A stretch of 7,580 nucleotides of DNA from assembly GCA_934130215.1 (NCBI GenBank), contig CAKOXR010000042.1, positions 1 through 7,580 of the forward strand, read 5' to 3'. The position numbers and the translations under genes were made by a program. Source of the stretch: an uncultured Bacilli bacterium. GTDB lineage: Bacteria; Bacillota_I; Bacilli_A; RF39; UBA660. The notes under the pieces are model-generated. The model was not told where the DNA came from and did no database searches. It saw nothing but the letters and a program-made list of their open reading frames with translations. Below are positions 1 through 6,884 of this stretch, piece after piece (the first letter of the stretch is position 1; each line of letters begins with the position of its first letter).

Positions 1-21
1 TTTCATATTATTTTTTCTCAT
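1..21 (-). CDS. Start of an unidentified protein, cut by the left window edge
   Basis: Seven codons read leftward from ATG at 21-19: MRKNNMK. The start is supported by an AAGGAGGA Shine-Dalgarno sequence 7 nt upstream, stronger than most others in the window, so this is very likely a real gene start rather than a chance ATG. The first residues are basic (R2, K3, K7), which would suit a signal peptide or a membrane protein, but seven residues cannot settle that and no function can be assigned. It lies downstream of the flippase gene on the same strand, but a hairpin terminator at 51-90 separates the two, so it is probably its own transcription unit. Confidence 0.65.
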
Positions 22-27
22 AACAAA

Positions 28-35
28 TCCTCCTT
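28..35 (-). promoter_or_regulatory. Strong ribosome binding site of the leftward partial gene
   Basis: On the minus strand this reads AAGGAGGA, a near-perfect match to the anti-Shine-Dalgarno sequence. The core GGAGG sits 7 nt before the ATG at 21-19. It is the main evidence that a gene starts at the left edge. Confidence 0.75.
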
Positions 36-50
36 ATAAATATTATTACA

Positions 51-90
51 TAAAAAAATGTAAACAGTATCTTTTTTTACTGTCTACATT
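51..90 (-). terminator. Rho-independent terminator of the flippase gene
   Basis: Positions 57-69 and 78-90 form a 13-bp stem around an 8-nt loop. In minus-strand RNA every position pairs, including one G-U wobble; in plus-strand RNA that position is an A-C mismatch. The stem is followed on the minus strand by seven T residues (58-52). Both points fit termination of leftward transcription, and the flippase gene ends leftward at 177. The stem is AT-rich but long. The same dyad (TGTA-ACAGTA half-sites) lies just upstream of the leftward partial gene, so it could also act as an operator or leader hairpin for that gene. Confidence 0.7.
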
Positions 91-120
91 TATTTTATCA
101 CTTTAATATAGTACCTTTTT

Positions 121-160
121 TATATTAAACCATATTAATCCATATTAAACTATATTAAAT
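121..160. repeat. Four tandem 10-bp direct repeats
   Basis: Four head-to-tail copies follow the pattern YATATTAAWC, beginning at 121, 131, 141 and 151; each copy differs from the consensus at one or two positions. The array lies between the flippase stop codon (177) and its terminator hairpin (51-90). The 10-bp period is close to one helical turn, so each copy would face the same side of the DNA. It may be replication slippage in AT-rich DNA or a site for an AT-binding protein; the sequence does not decide. Confidence 0.7.
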
Positions 161-176
161 AATAAAATAATAAACC

Positions 177-1466
177 CTAATATCTTATATTTATATATTT
201 TCTTAAATTAAAATAATCAAATAAAGTAGTAAATACAATCGAACAAATAATACTAATAAGTAAACCATATAACCCAATATGAAATAAAGAAAATAAACTT
301 AAAACTATTAACTTTAAAATAATACCAAAAAAAGTACCCATAAGTAAATCTTTCATTTTACCCATAGCTTGTAAACAAGCAGAAATAGGTCCCTGTATAT
401 AATGTAAAATAAAAGGAATAGACAAAAACCTAATATAATTAATACCCTTATCAGTAGAATAAATAAAAAATAACAATTTCCTCGGAAACAAAAGAAATAC
501 AAAAGTACAAGGAATACCAACAAGTAAAGAAATAATAATTGACTGTCTTAATTTTTTCTTAACAAGCTTAACCATACCATTAGAATAAGCATAACTAACA
601 CTAGGTAAAAGAGCATGACTAATAGCACTCGTAAAAAAAGAAGGAAGAAGTAAAATAGGCATAACAAATCCATTAATAATACCATACTCACTAACAATAA
701 AATCTTTACTATAACCAGAATATAAAAGAAAAGAAGTTAAAATAATAGGCTCAAGAAAATAACCAATATTACCAATAATTCTAGAACAAGTACTAGAAGA
801 ACCAATAACAATAATATCCTTCATATCATCCTTATCAAATTTAAAATTATTTATATTTATCTTTCTAGGAAGAAAAAGAACCAAAACAAAAATTGAAACA
901 GATTCACTGATAACATTAGTCATAATCATAAAAGCCATACATTTATCAATACCCAAACTAAGAAAATAAGGAATCCCAAAATATAAAAGAATAAGTCTGC
1001 TAACATCCTCAACAACATTAGATAAAACATGAGGAACCATTCTCTCTTTCCCAAAAAAATAACCCCTTAAAATACTAGATGTACTAATAAAAGGTAAAGT
1101 TAAACCCATACAAATAAGACCAAAATAAACCCTTTTTTCATGAAGTAAATAAATAGAAATACCCTTAGAAAAAATAAACATAAAACAAATAAGAAACAAA
1201 TTAATAAAAACAGTAATCGGAATAACAGAAACCATAAGACTCAAATTATTTCTTTTTTTTTCACTAATTAATTTACTAATTGAAATAGGAAACCCAAACT
1301 GAGATAAAGCAATAAGTAAACTAAAAGTTGGCATCATTAAACTATATATACCCATACCCTCTGGTCCTAATTTTCTTGACATAATAATTCTAATAAACAT
1401 ACCAATTAATTTAGTAAAAAAACCACCAATTAATAAAATAAGAGTAGATTTAATAAATTTACTCAT
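177..1466 (-). CDS. SpoVB/MurJ-like lipid flippase (MOP superfamily, polysaccharide biosynthesis type)
   Basis: A 429-residue multi-pass membrane protein with about 12 or more hydrophobic segments and a basic N-terminus. The opening region (residues 1-70) has the hallmarks of the SpoVB/YtgP group of the MOP flippase superfamily: an S-x-L-I-L-x-x-G first helix, then T-K-L-x-G, R-x-x-M-S-R-x-L-G-P-E-G-x-G-I-Y and a long S-Q-F-G-F-P segment. The family moves undecaprenyl-linked cell-wall precursors or related polysaccharides across the membrane. I cannot tell SpoVB from a MurJ-type lipid II flippase by eye. I chose ATG 1466-1464 because GGTGAT (1475-1470) precedes it and residue 1 then matches the usual MSK start. 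An upstream in-frame ATG at 1541 would add 25 residues and run through the divergent promoter region. Somewhat shorter than the usual roughly 500 residues, but no break is visible. It is transcribed away from the rel operon. Confidence 0.88.
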   Translation of the reverse strand: MSKFIKSTLILLIGGFFTKLIGMFIRIIMSRKLGPEGMGIYSLMMPTFSLLIALSQFGFPISISKLISEKKRNNLSLMVSVIPITVFINLFLICFMFIFSKGISIYLLHEKRVYFGLICMGLTLPFISTSSILRGYFFGKERMVPHVLSNVVEDVSRLILLYFGIPYFLSLGIDKCMAFMIMTNVISESVSIFVLVLFLPRKININNFKFDKDDMKDIIVIGSSSTCSRIIGNIGYFLEPIILTSFLLYSGYSKDFIVSEYGIINGFVMPILLLPSFFTSAISHALLPSVSYAYSNGMVKLVKKKLRQSIIISLLVGIPCTFVFLLFPRKLLFFIYSTDKGINYIRFLSIPFILHYIQGPISACLQAMGKMKDLLMGTFFGIILKLIVLSLFSLFHIGLYGLLISIICSIVFTTLFDYFNLRKYINIRY

Positions 1467-1496
1467 AGTATCACCATTAAATTTTATGAAAATAAA

Positions 1497-1524
1497 ATTA
1501 TATATTGTCATAAATGTTATTAAA
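1497..1524 (-). promoter_or_regulatory. Possible promoter of the flippase gene
   Basis: On the minus strand TATAAT (1502-1497) is a perfect -10 box, placed so that transcription would begin near 1490, upstream of the GGTGAT ribosome binding site. The best -35 is poor: TTTAAT at 1524-1519 with 16-nt spacing. A competing pair (ATGACA at 1511-1506 and TAAAAT at 1486-1481, 19-nt spacing) would start transcription inside the ribosome binding site and is less likely. Confidence 0.4.
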
Positions 1525-1533
1525 TGATAAAAT
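1505..1533 (+). promoter_or_regulatory. Sigma-A-type promoter of the peptidase-comN-rel-dtd operon
   Basis: TTGTCA (1505-1510), a 17-nt spacer and TAAAAT (1528-1533) each match the -35/-10 consensus at five of six positions with ideal spacing. Transcription would begin near 1540, leaving a leader of about 20 nt before the peptidase ATG at 1562. This also argues against the in-frame ATG at 1514, which lies inside the promoter. It is the only good promoter I see for the five-gene operon. Confidence 0.65.
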
Positions 1534-1561
1534 AAGTTCATGGAAAAATATGGAGTATAAT

Positions 1562-3070
1562 ATGATTTGGAACCTAGAAGAATTTTTTAAAGATAAAAAT
1601 GATTATTTAGATAATTTATCTAAATTATCTAAAATATGTCAAAATGCACTAGAATATGAAAAATATAATTTTGAAACAAAAGAAGAAATAATAAAATTTT
1701 TAAACTTTTATAAAACATATTCAGAAATAGAATGTGAATTTATAACATACATTGAACTATTAAAAACAGAAAACTATAAAAATAATAATGTAAAAGAATA
1801 TGAAAATAAATTAAATAAATTAACAACCAAAATGGATAATTTATTTGAAAAAATATTCAAAAAAATAAAACAAACCAATAATTTAGAAAAATATAATTTA
1901 ACTGATGAATATAAAGGTTTATTTGAAACATTTAAAAATGAAAAAGAAACAGAAACAACAAGAAACATTAAATTATTTTATTCACTTTATAATGATATGC
2001 TTGAACTAAATATTGAACCAACAAAATTTAAAAATACCTTCTTAGAAATAATAAACAATTATTTCAAAAGTTTTATAAACAAAGAAGAAAGTTATGAAGA
2101 AATTATATTTAAAAAACATCCAGAAATAAATAAAAAAGAATTAAAAAAATTATTTAATATAATAGGGGAATCAAGTAATCTAAATTTATGTTTTATATAT
2201 ATGTTAGTAGATTTAAACGAAAACATTATACCCAAAATAAATTATGAAACAGCAAAAGAAAAAACATTAAAATCATATAACATATTAGGAAAAGAATACA
2301 TAAATACTGTTAAATTAGCATTCCAAAATAATCGAATAGACCATCAAATAAGAAAAGATAAACCAGATGTTAATATAACATACACAATAAAAAACCATAA
2401 TGCATTTGTAAGTATAAATTATGATGAAGACATAGAATCAGTACTAACATTATCTCATGAACTAGGTCATCTAGTAGAGCATGATCTAAAAATGAAAAAT
2501 AATAAAGAAATATATGTAACACCAGCATCAGAATTATATTCATTAACAAATGAATTAATAACAGGAAATTATTTACTAAAACATGCAAACACATTAGAAG
2601 AAAAAACAATAATATCATTAAATTTAATAAAAATATATATAACAAATATTTATCAAACACTAGCTTTTTCAGATCTATCATTAAGAATAAATAAAAAAAT
2701 ATTAAAAGATGGAAATATAGACCTAAAATCAATAAACGGAATATCAAATAATGTTATAAAAAAATTTAACATACTAGAAGATAGATATTGTTGGATAAAT
2801 GAAGACATATTTGAAACCTTAAACCAAATAGTATATGCATATGGAATGATTGGAGCATCTAATATTTGTTCAAACATCGAATCTAAATCACTTAATATAA
2901 AAGATTATATCTACACATTAAAAGAAGATAAATACAAAAATTTTGAGTTATATGATAAATTAGATAGTAACCCAATAAAAGAAGAAAATATAAAAAAAGC
3001 ACTAAAAAATTATAAAAATTTAATGACTAATACAGAAGATCTAGTATATGAACTAAAAAAAAGGAGATAA
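1562..3070 (+). CDS. M3-family zinc oligopeptidase (oligoendopeptidase F-like), divergent
   Basis: A 502-residue soluble protein with no signal peptide, so probably cytoplasmic, where M3 oligopeptidases trim short peptides. The zinc motif HELGH is at residues 299-303, in the context S-H-E-L-G-H-L-V-E-H. The third zinc ligand is probably E324 in S-E-L-Y-S-L-T-N-E, which lines up with the A-E-x-A-S-T-x-N-E segment of PepF. The N-terminal 'IWNLEEFF' resembles the usual PepF opening. The protein is shorter than typical PepF (about 600 residues), and the C-terminal block (W411 to G428, with Y425 and Y427) keeps two tyrosines but shows no His where PepF has HFY. ATG 1562 is chosen because GGAG (1552-1555) precedes it and a promoter covers the region upstream; starts at 1514 and 1550 are less likely. 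First gene of the operon, one base before the next gene. Substrates unknown. Confidence 0.85.
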   Translation: MIWNLEEFFKDKNDYLDNLSKLSKICQNALEYEKYNFETKEEIIKFLNFYKTYSEIECEFITYIELLKTENYKNNNVKEYENKLNKLTTKMDNLFEKIFKKIKQTNNLEKYNLTDEYKGLFETFKNEKETETTRNIKLFYSLYNDMLELNIEPTKFKNTFLEIINNYFKSFINKEESYEEIIFKKHPEINKKELKKLFNIIGESSNLNLCFIYMLVDLNENIIPKINYETAKEKTLKSYNILGKEYINTVKLAFQNNRIDHQIRKDKPDVNITYTIKNHNAFVSINYDEDIESVLTLSHELGHLVEHDLKMKNNKEIYVTPASELYSLTNELITGNYLLKHANTLEEKTIISLNLIKIYITNIYQTLAFSDLSLRINKKILKDGNIDLKSINGISNNVIKKFNILEDRYCWINEDIFETLNQIVYAYGMIGASNICSNIESKSLNIKDYIYTLKEDKYKNFELYDKLDSNPIKEENIKKALKNYKNLMTNTEDLVYELKKRR

Positions 3071-3071
3071 A

Positions 3072-3341
3072 ATGGAATTTAATAGTATAAAAGAATTATA
3101 TGAAAGGGTTAAACCAGCACTTATAACAAAACAAAAAGAACTAAAAAGAACAAACTATTTTTATATAAAAGAAGAAGATATATGGAACTATTTAAAACAA
3201 TATAAATGGAAAAATAGTAAAAATTTAAATTTATATGAAATGATAGACGATATATTAAATATTGATGAATATAAATTAGATAACTTTGTAAAAGAAGAAT
3301 ATAGAAAAAGTAAAAGAGAAATTAATTTGAAAGAAGAATGA
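3072..3341 (+). CDS. comN: ComN-family small post-transcriptional regulator
   Basis: An 89-residue, charged, mostly helical protein. Its core (about residues 14-76) carries the pattern I recognise from Bacillus subtilis ComN (YrzD): K-P-A-L-x-x-K, then E-E-D-I-W-N-Y-L (34-41), K-W-K (45-47), and an acidic D-D-I-L-N-I stretch (59-64) followed by Y67. In B. subtilis ComN promotes accumulation of the comE competence transcript and associates with DivIVA at the poles; whether that role holds here is unknown, as no competence gene is in the window. AGGAG at 3062-3066 precedes the ATG and lies inside the end of the peptidase gene, one base separating the two genes. It ends in TGA three bases before rel. 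Position just upstream of rel-dtd matches the B. subtilis order as I remember it, which supports the assignment. Confidence 0.72.
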   Translation: MEFNSIKELYERVKPALITKQKELKRTNYFYIKEEDIWNYLKQYKWKNSKNLNLYEMIDDILNIDEYKLDNFVKEEYRKSKREINLKEE

Positions 3342-3344
3342 TAG

Positions 3345-5495
3345 ATGGAACATAATTATAATACATATGAAGAATTAAAAACACTATTAAAAACATACAT
3401 TAAAGAAGAAGATTTACCATTAATTGATGAATGTTATGAATTTGCTTTTAAATGTCATGAAGATCAAAGAAGAATAACAGGCGAAGATTATATATATCAT
3501 CCAATATCAGTAGCTTATATACTAGCTTCAATAAATGCAGATAAAGAAACAATCGGAGCAGCATTACTTCATGATGTATTAGAAGACTGTAATATAACAA
3601 AAGAAGAAATGGAAGAAAAATTTGGTTCTGAAATAACAAAAATAGTATATGGTGTAACTAAAATAAATAAATTAAACTTTAATGATGAATCAGAAGTATT
3701 AATTGCTAATCATAGAAAAATAATAGTAGGTTTAGCAGAAGATGTTAGAGTAATAATATTAAAATTAGCAGACAGATTAAATAATTTAAGAACATTATGG
3801 GCATTACCAGAAGCAAAACAAAAGAAAAAAGCAAAAGAAACACTTCAAATATTAACACCAATAGCAGATAGACTTGGAATGAACAAAATGAAATCTGAAA
3901 TGGAAGATCTTGCACTTCGTTATTTAAAACCAGATACATATTTTGATATATTAGAAAAATTAAATCAAACAAAAGCAGAAAGAGAACAACTTGTATTAGA
4001 AATGCAAGACAAAATAACAAATCTTTTAACAGAAAATGGTATAAAACATGAAATAAAAGGAAGAGCTAAATCTATATATAGTATATATAAAAAGCTAGAA
4101 AAAGGAAAAAGATGGAGTGATATATATGATATATATGCTCTAAGAGTATTTGTTGATACAGAAGCAGAATGTTATCAAGTATTAGGAATTATTCATTCAA
4201 AATATAAACCAATACCAAAAAGATTCAAAGATTATATAGCAATGCCTAAAACAAATATGTATCAAAGTCTTCATACAACAGTATTTGGTATAGGAGGAAA
4301 TTCCTTTGAAATACAAATAAGAACATATGAAATGGATAAAGTAGCGGAATCAGGGATAGCATCTCATTGGTCTTATAAAGAAAGAGGTTCTGTTAAAGCA
4401 AACCTTCAAAATGCAATGGAACAAAAACTACAGTTTTTTAAAACAATAATGGAATTAGAACAAGAAAATTTATCAAAAGAAGAATTTGTTAATACTGTTA
4501 CAAACGAAGTATTTAATGATACGATCTATGTATTTACGCCAAAAGGTGATGTTATTGAATTACCAAAAGATTCAGTTCCAATAGACTTTGCTTATAAAGT
4601 ACACAGTAATATTGGGAATCATATGGTAAGTGCTATTGTAAATGGAACAATAAAACCACTTAGTGAACCATTAATGGATAATGATATTGTTAAAATACAA
4701 ACATCTCCAAGTGCTAAACCAAGTTTAGAATGGGTTAAAATTGCAAAAACAACTCAAGCAAAACAAAAAATAAAAGATTATTATAAAAGAATAGCAAAAG
4801 ACGGTTATTATAAAAGAGGACAAGAATTATTAAGTAAAGAATTAAAAAGAAAAAAAATAACAAATCAAGAGTTTTTTAAAGATGAAAATATGACTAAAAT
4901 ATTAAATGAATTAAAACTTAATAATTTAGATGAATTATATATAAATATAGGGGATAATAAAATTGGTTTAAATCAAGTTATAAATATATTAAAAGAAAAT
5001 AATTTATCTAAAGAAGAACTATTACTTAAAAAAACAAATGATCAAAAAATAAAATATAATTATAATGATCTTTATGTAGAAGGAATAGAAAACATGAAAA
5101 TAAACATCGCTAGATGTTGTAATCCTGTTCCTCAAGATAAAATAATTGGTTATGTTACTAAAGGAAATGGAGTTACAGTTCATAGAATAATATGCCCAAA
5201 TGTTGATGATTTAGAAGAAAGAACAATTGATGTAAAATGGGGAGAACAAATAAAAAGCAAATATGAATCATTTCTTGTTTTACATGCAAATGATAATAAA
5301 AATTTATTAATGGATATTATAACAAAAGCTCAAAATAGGGATATTTCAATAACTTATGTGAATAATATTTTTGCAAATGAATTATATTATATTGAAATAA
5401 AAGTAATGGTTAAAGATTTAGAAACTTTAAATTTATTTATGAATGATTTAACGGCTTTAAAAGAAATAATTGATGTAGAAAGGGTTATTAGATGA
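3345..5495 (+). CDS. rel: Bifunctional (p)ppGpp synthetase/hydrolase, long RSH enzyme
   Basis: A 716-residue full-length Rel that makes (p)ppGpp from ATP and GDP/GTP and hydrolyses it, controlling the stringent response. The N-terminal HD hydrolase is intact: H52, H76-D77 in H-D-V-L-E-D, and D143 in L-A-D-R-L-N-N-L-R. The synthetase (about 230-345) has G239-R240, D262 in Y-D-I-Y-A-L-R-V, R-F-K-D (293-296), Y-Q-S-L-H (306-310) and E322 in F-E-I-Q-I-R. The basic RxKD loop is the type found in bifunctional enzymes rather than synthetase-only RelA. A TGS domain follows (about 392-455), then a helical region, the zinc-finger region (C591, C592, H613, C617) and a C-terminal ACT domain (about 640-716). 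The start follows comN's TGA by three bases with only a weak ribosome site, suggesting coupled translation. It overlaps dtd by 4 nt. One oddity: T303 where family members usually have Pro (MPKPN). Confidence 0.97.
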   Translation: MEHNYNTYEELKTLLKTYIKEEDLPLIDECYEFAFKCHEDQRRITGEDYIYHPISVAYILASINADKETIGAALLHDVLEDCNITKEEMEEKFGSEITKIVYGVTKINKLNFNDESEVLIANHRKIIVGLAEDVRVIILKLADRLNNLRTLWALPEAKQKKKAKETLQILTPIADRLGMNKMKSEMEDLALRYLKPDTYFDILEKLNQTKAEREQLVLEMQDKITNLLTENGIKHEIKGRAKSIYSIYKKLEKGKRWSDIYDIYALRVFVDTEAECYQVLGIIHSKYKPIPKRFKDYIAMPKTNMYQSLHTTVFGIGGNSFEIQIRTYEMDKVAESGIASHWSYKERGSVKANLQNAMEQKLQFFKTIMELEQENLSKEEFVNTVTNEVFNDTIYVFTPKGDVIELPKDSVPIDFAYKVHSNIGNHMVSAIVNGTIKPLSEPLMDNDIVKIQTSPSAKPSLEWVKIAKTTQAKQKIKDYYKRIAKDGYYKRGQELLSKELKRKKITNQEFFKDENMTKILNELKLNNLDELYINIGDNKIGLNQVINILKENNLSKEELLLKKTNDQKIKYNYNDLYVEGIENMKINIARCCNPVPQDKIIGYVTKGNGVTVHRIICPNVDDLEERTIDVKWGEQIKSKYESFLVLHANDNKNLLMDIITKAQNRDISITYVNNIFANELYYIEIKVMVKDLETLNLFMNDLTALKEIIDVERVIR

Positions 5496-5926
5496 TAGTA
5501 TTAGTACAAAGAACATTAGAATCAAATGTAAAAGTAGATAATAAAATAGTAGGTCAAATAAAAAATGGATTAACAATATTTGTTGGATTTAAAAAAAATG
5601 ATACATCCAAAGAAATTGATTATATGGTAAATAAAGTTTTAAATTTAAGAATATTTGATGATGAAAATCATGTAATGAATAAATCTTTATTAGACATAAA
5701 AGGAGAAATACTAAGTATTTCACAGTTTACATTATGTGCAGATACATCAAAAGGAAGAAGACCAAGTTATTGTAATGCTCATAGTTCTGCTTTAGATTTA
5801 TATAATGAATTTAATGAAAAATTAAGAAAATTTGTAAATGTAGAAACAGGCATTTTTAAAGCAGATATGAAAGTATCATTAGTAAATGATGGACCAGTTA
5901 CTCTTATTTTAGAAAACGGTGAATAA
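5492..5926 (+). CDS. dtd: D-aminoacyl-tRNA deacylase
   Basis: A 144-residue protein, the normal length for Dtd, which removes D-amino acids (and glycine from tRNA-Ala) mischarged onto tRNA, in the cytoplasm as a homodimer. Both active-site signatures are present: S-Q-F-T-L (77-81) followed by x-A-D-T-x-K-G-R-R-P-S, and N-D-G-P-V-T-L (132-138) holding the Gly-cisPro pair (G134-P135) that rejects L-aminoacyl substrates. The N-terminal M-I-V-L-V-Q-R start is also typical. AAAGGG (5479-5484) is the ribosome binding site, and the ATGA overlap with rel indicates translational coupling; rel-dtd adjacency is widespread in Bacillota. One oddity: residue 123 is Lys in G-I-F-K-A-D-M, where the family usually has Gly (FGADM). 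Confidence 0.95.
   Translation: MIVLVQRTLESNVKVDNKIVGQIKNGLTIFVGFKKNDTSKEIDYMVNKVLNLRIFDDENHVMNKSLLDIKGEILSISQFTLCADTSKGRRPSYCNAHSSALDLYNEFNEKLRKFVNVETGIFKADMKVSLVNDGPVTLILENGE
5918..5922 (+). promoter_or_regulatory. Ribosome binding site of the AI-2E-family gene, inside dtd
   Basis: GGTGA, four bases before ATG 5927, lies within the last codons of dtd. It is the same GGTGA type seen before the flippase gene and supports ATG 5927, which begins directly after the dtd TAA. Confidence 0.55.
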
Positions 5927-6862
5927 ATGATAAAATTAATAAAAATATTATTAATTTCTTTAATAATATTAATACTTTATAAATTATATCCAATATGGGA
6001 AGTAGTAGAACATAAATTAATAAATCCACTACTTCCTTTTTTTATATCTTTTGTTATTTCATATTATTTATATCCTTTAAAATGTTTTTTTAAAAAAAAA
6101 TTTAATAATTTTTTTTCAGTATTTTTGATACTTTTAATAATAATAAGTATTATTATTTTATTTATATTTATAATAATTCCATTATTATATAAAGAATCCA
6201 CATATATAATTAATACAGCTTTTTATATAATAAAAAATATATCAAATAAATATAATATAGATTTAAGTTTTTTTTACAAAAACCTTTTATCTCATTTAAA
6301 TATAAGAAATTCTTATAATATTTTTATTAATTTTTTTATAACATTATTTTTAACTATTTATATGTTATATGATATGGAAAAAATAAGAAAAATAATAAAT
6401 AATTTATTAAAAAATAATAAATATTATATTATTATTAAAAGATCAGATAAAAAAATTAAATCATATTTAAAATCTACTTTAATAATAAGTTTTATAACAT
6501 TTTTTGAATATTTATTTTTTTATTTTATTATAAATCATAATAATTACTTTAATCTAGCTTTTATAGCATCCATTTTAAACATAATTCCTTATTTTGGAGG
6601 AATGATATTTTGTTTAATCGCAATAATGTCCGCAAATAATAAAATACTTTTAACAAAAACCATTATAGTAATTATAATATGTACTATAATAGATACATAT
6701 ATAATAAATCCTTTAACATTTAAAAAAAGTAATGGAATTAGTCCTATATTAAGTATTATAAGTATTATAATATTTGGTTCATTATTTAACTTAATAGGTA
6801 TTATACTATCATATCCTTTATTAATTATTTTAAACGAAATATATATTTATTATAAAAAATAA
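5927..6862 (+). CDS. AI-2E family transporter (UPF0118 membrane protein)
   Basis: A 311-residue, very hydrophobic protein with about seven to eight membrane segments (roughly 5-22, 33-50, 62-87, 131-148, 183-202, 208-232, 241-262, 272-303). The family signature is clear: L-N-I-I-P-Y-F-G-G (217-225), then N-P-L-T-F-K-K-S-N-G-I-S-P (261-273) and a final G-S-L-F-N-L-I-G-I-I-L-S-Y-P-L segment. Known members export autoinducer-2 or exchange ions such as Na+/H+; many have no known substrate, and no AI-2 synthase (LuxS) is in view, so I assign only the family. It is shorter than the usual 340-380 residues, with a compact loop region around 90-130. Base composition is extreme (some 60-base stretches are below 10% G+C), giving a protein dominated by Ile, Leu, Phe, Asn, Lys and Tyr. 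Last gene of the operon; a terminator-like hairpin lies inside it at 5998-6043. Confidence 0.85.
   Translation: MIKLIKILLISLIILILYKLYPIWEVVEHKLINPLLPFFISFVISYYLYPLKCFFKKKFNNFFSVFLILLIIISIIILFIFIIIPLLYKESTYIINTAFYIIKNISNKYNIDLSFFYKNLLSHLNIRNSYNIFINFFITLFLTIYMLYDMEKIRKIINNLLKNNKYYIIIKRSDKKIKSYLKSTLIISFITFFEYLFFYFIINHNNYFNLAFIASILNIIPYFGGMIFCLIAIMSANNKILLTKTIIVIIICTIIDTYIINPLTFKKSNGISPILSIISIIIFGSLFNLIGIILSYPLLIILNEIYIYYKK
5998..6043 (+). terminator. Terminator-like hairpin inside the AI-2E-family coding sequence
   Basis: GGAAGTAGT (5998-6006) pairs perfectly with ACTACTTCC (6028-6036) around a 21-nt loop, and the stem runs straight into seven T residues (6037-6043). It is the most GC-rich stem with a T-tract in the window, in the correct orientation for the operon, and sits over codons 24-39 of the AI-2E-family gene. 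It could end transcripts after dtd when ribosomes do not follow closely, acting as a polarity or attenuation point, or it may be chance. Function is inferred only from shape. Confidence 0.45.
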
Positions 6863-6884
6863 AATATTGTCGTTATTTGTTCAT

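Noticed and set aside
1467..1541. Upstream in-frame start adding 25 residues to the flippase
   Set aside because: It would run through the divergent promoter region, lacks a good ribosome site, and the internal ATG at 1466 has GGTGAT and matches the family's usual N-terminus.
1514..1561. Upstream in-frame starts of the M3 peptidase (1514, 1550)
   Set aside because: 1514 lies between the -35 and -10 boxes of the promoter. 1562 has GGAG at proper spacing and begins with the family-like W-N-L-E-E-F-F segment.
2370..2877. Minus-strand open frames inside the peptidase gene
   Set aside because: They overlap conserved M3 motifs in the plus frame, lack ribosome sites and have low-complexity Leu/Phe-rich translations typical of antisense shadows; similar frames inside rel were dismissed for the same reasons.
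4066..4138. Repeated TATATA runs in rel
   Set aside because: They encode the conserved S-I-Y-S-I-Y and D-I-Y-D-I-Y segments of the synthetase domain, so they are codon bias in repeated Ile-Tyr residues, not a repeat element.
3342..5495. Mollicute code (TGA = Trp)
   Set aside because: comN and rel both end in TGA at natural protein ends, and Trp is encoded by TGG throughout, so the standard bacterial code applies.
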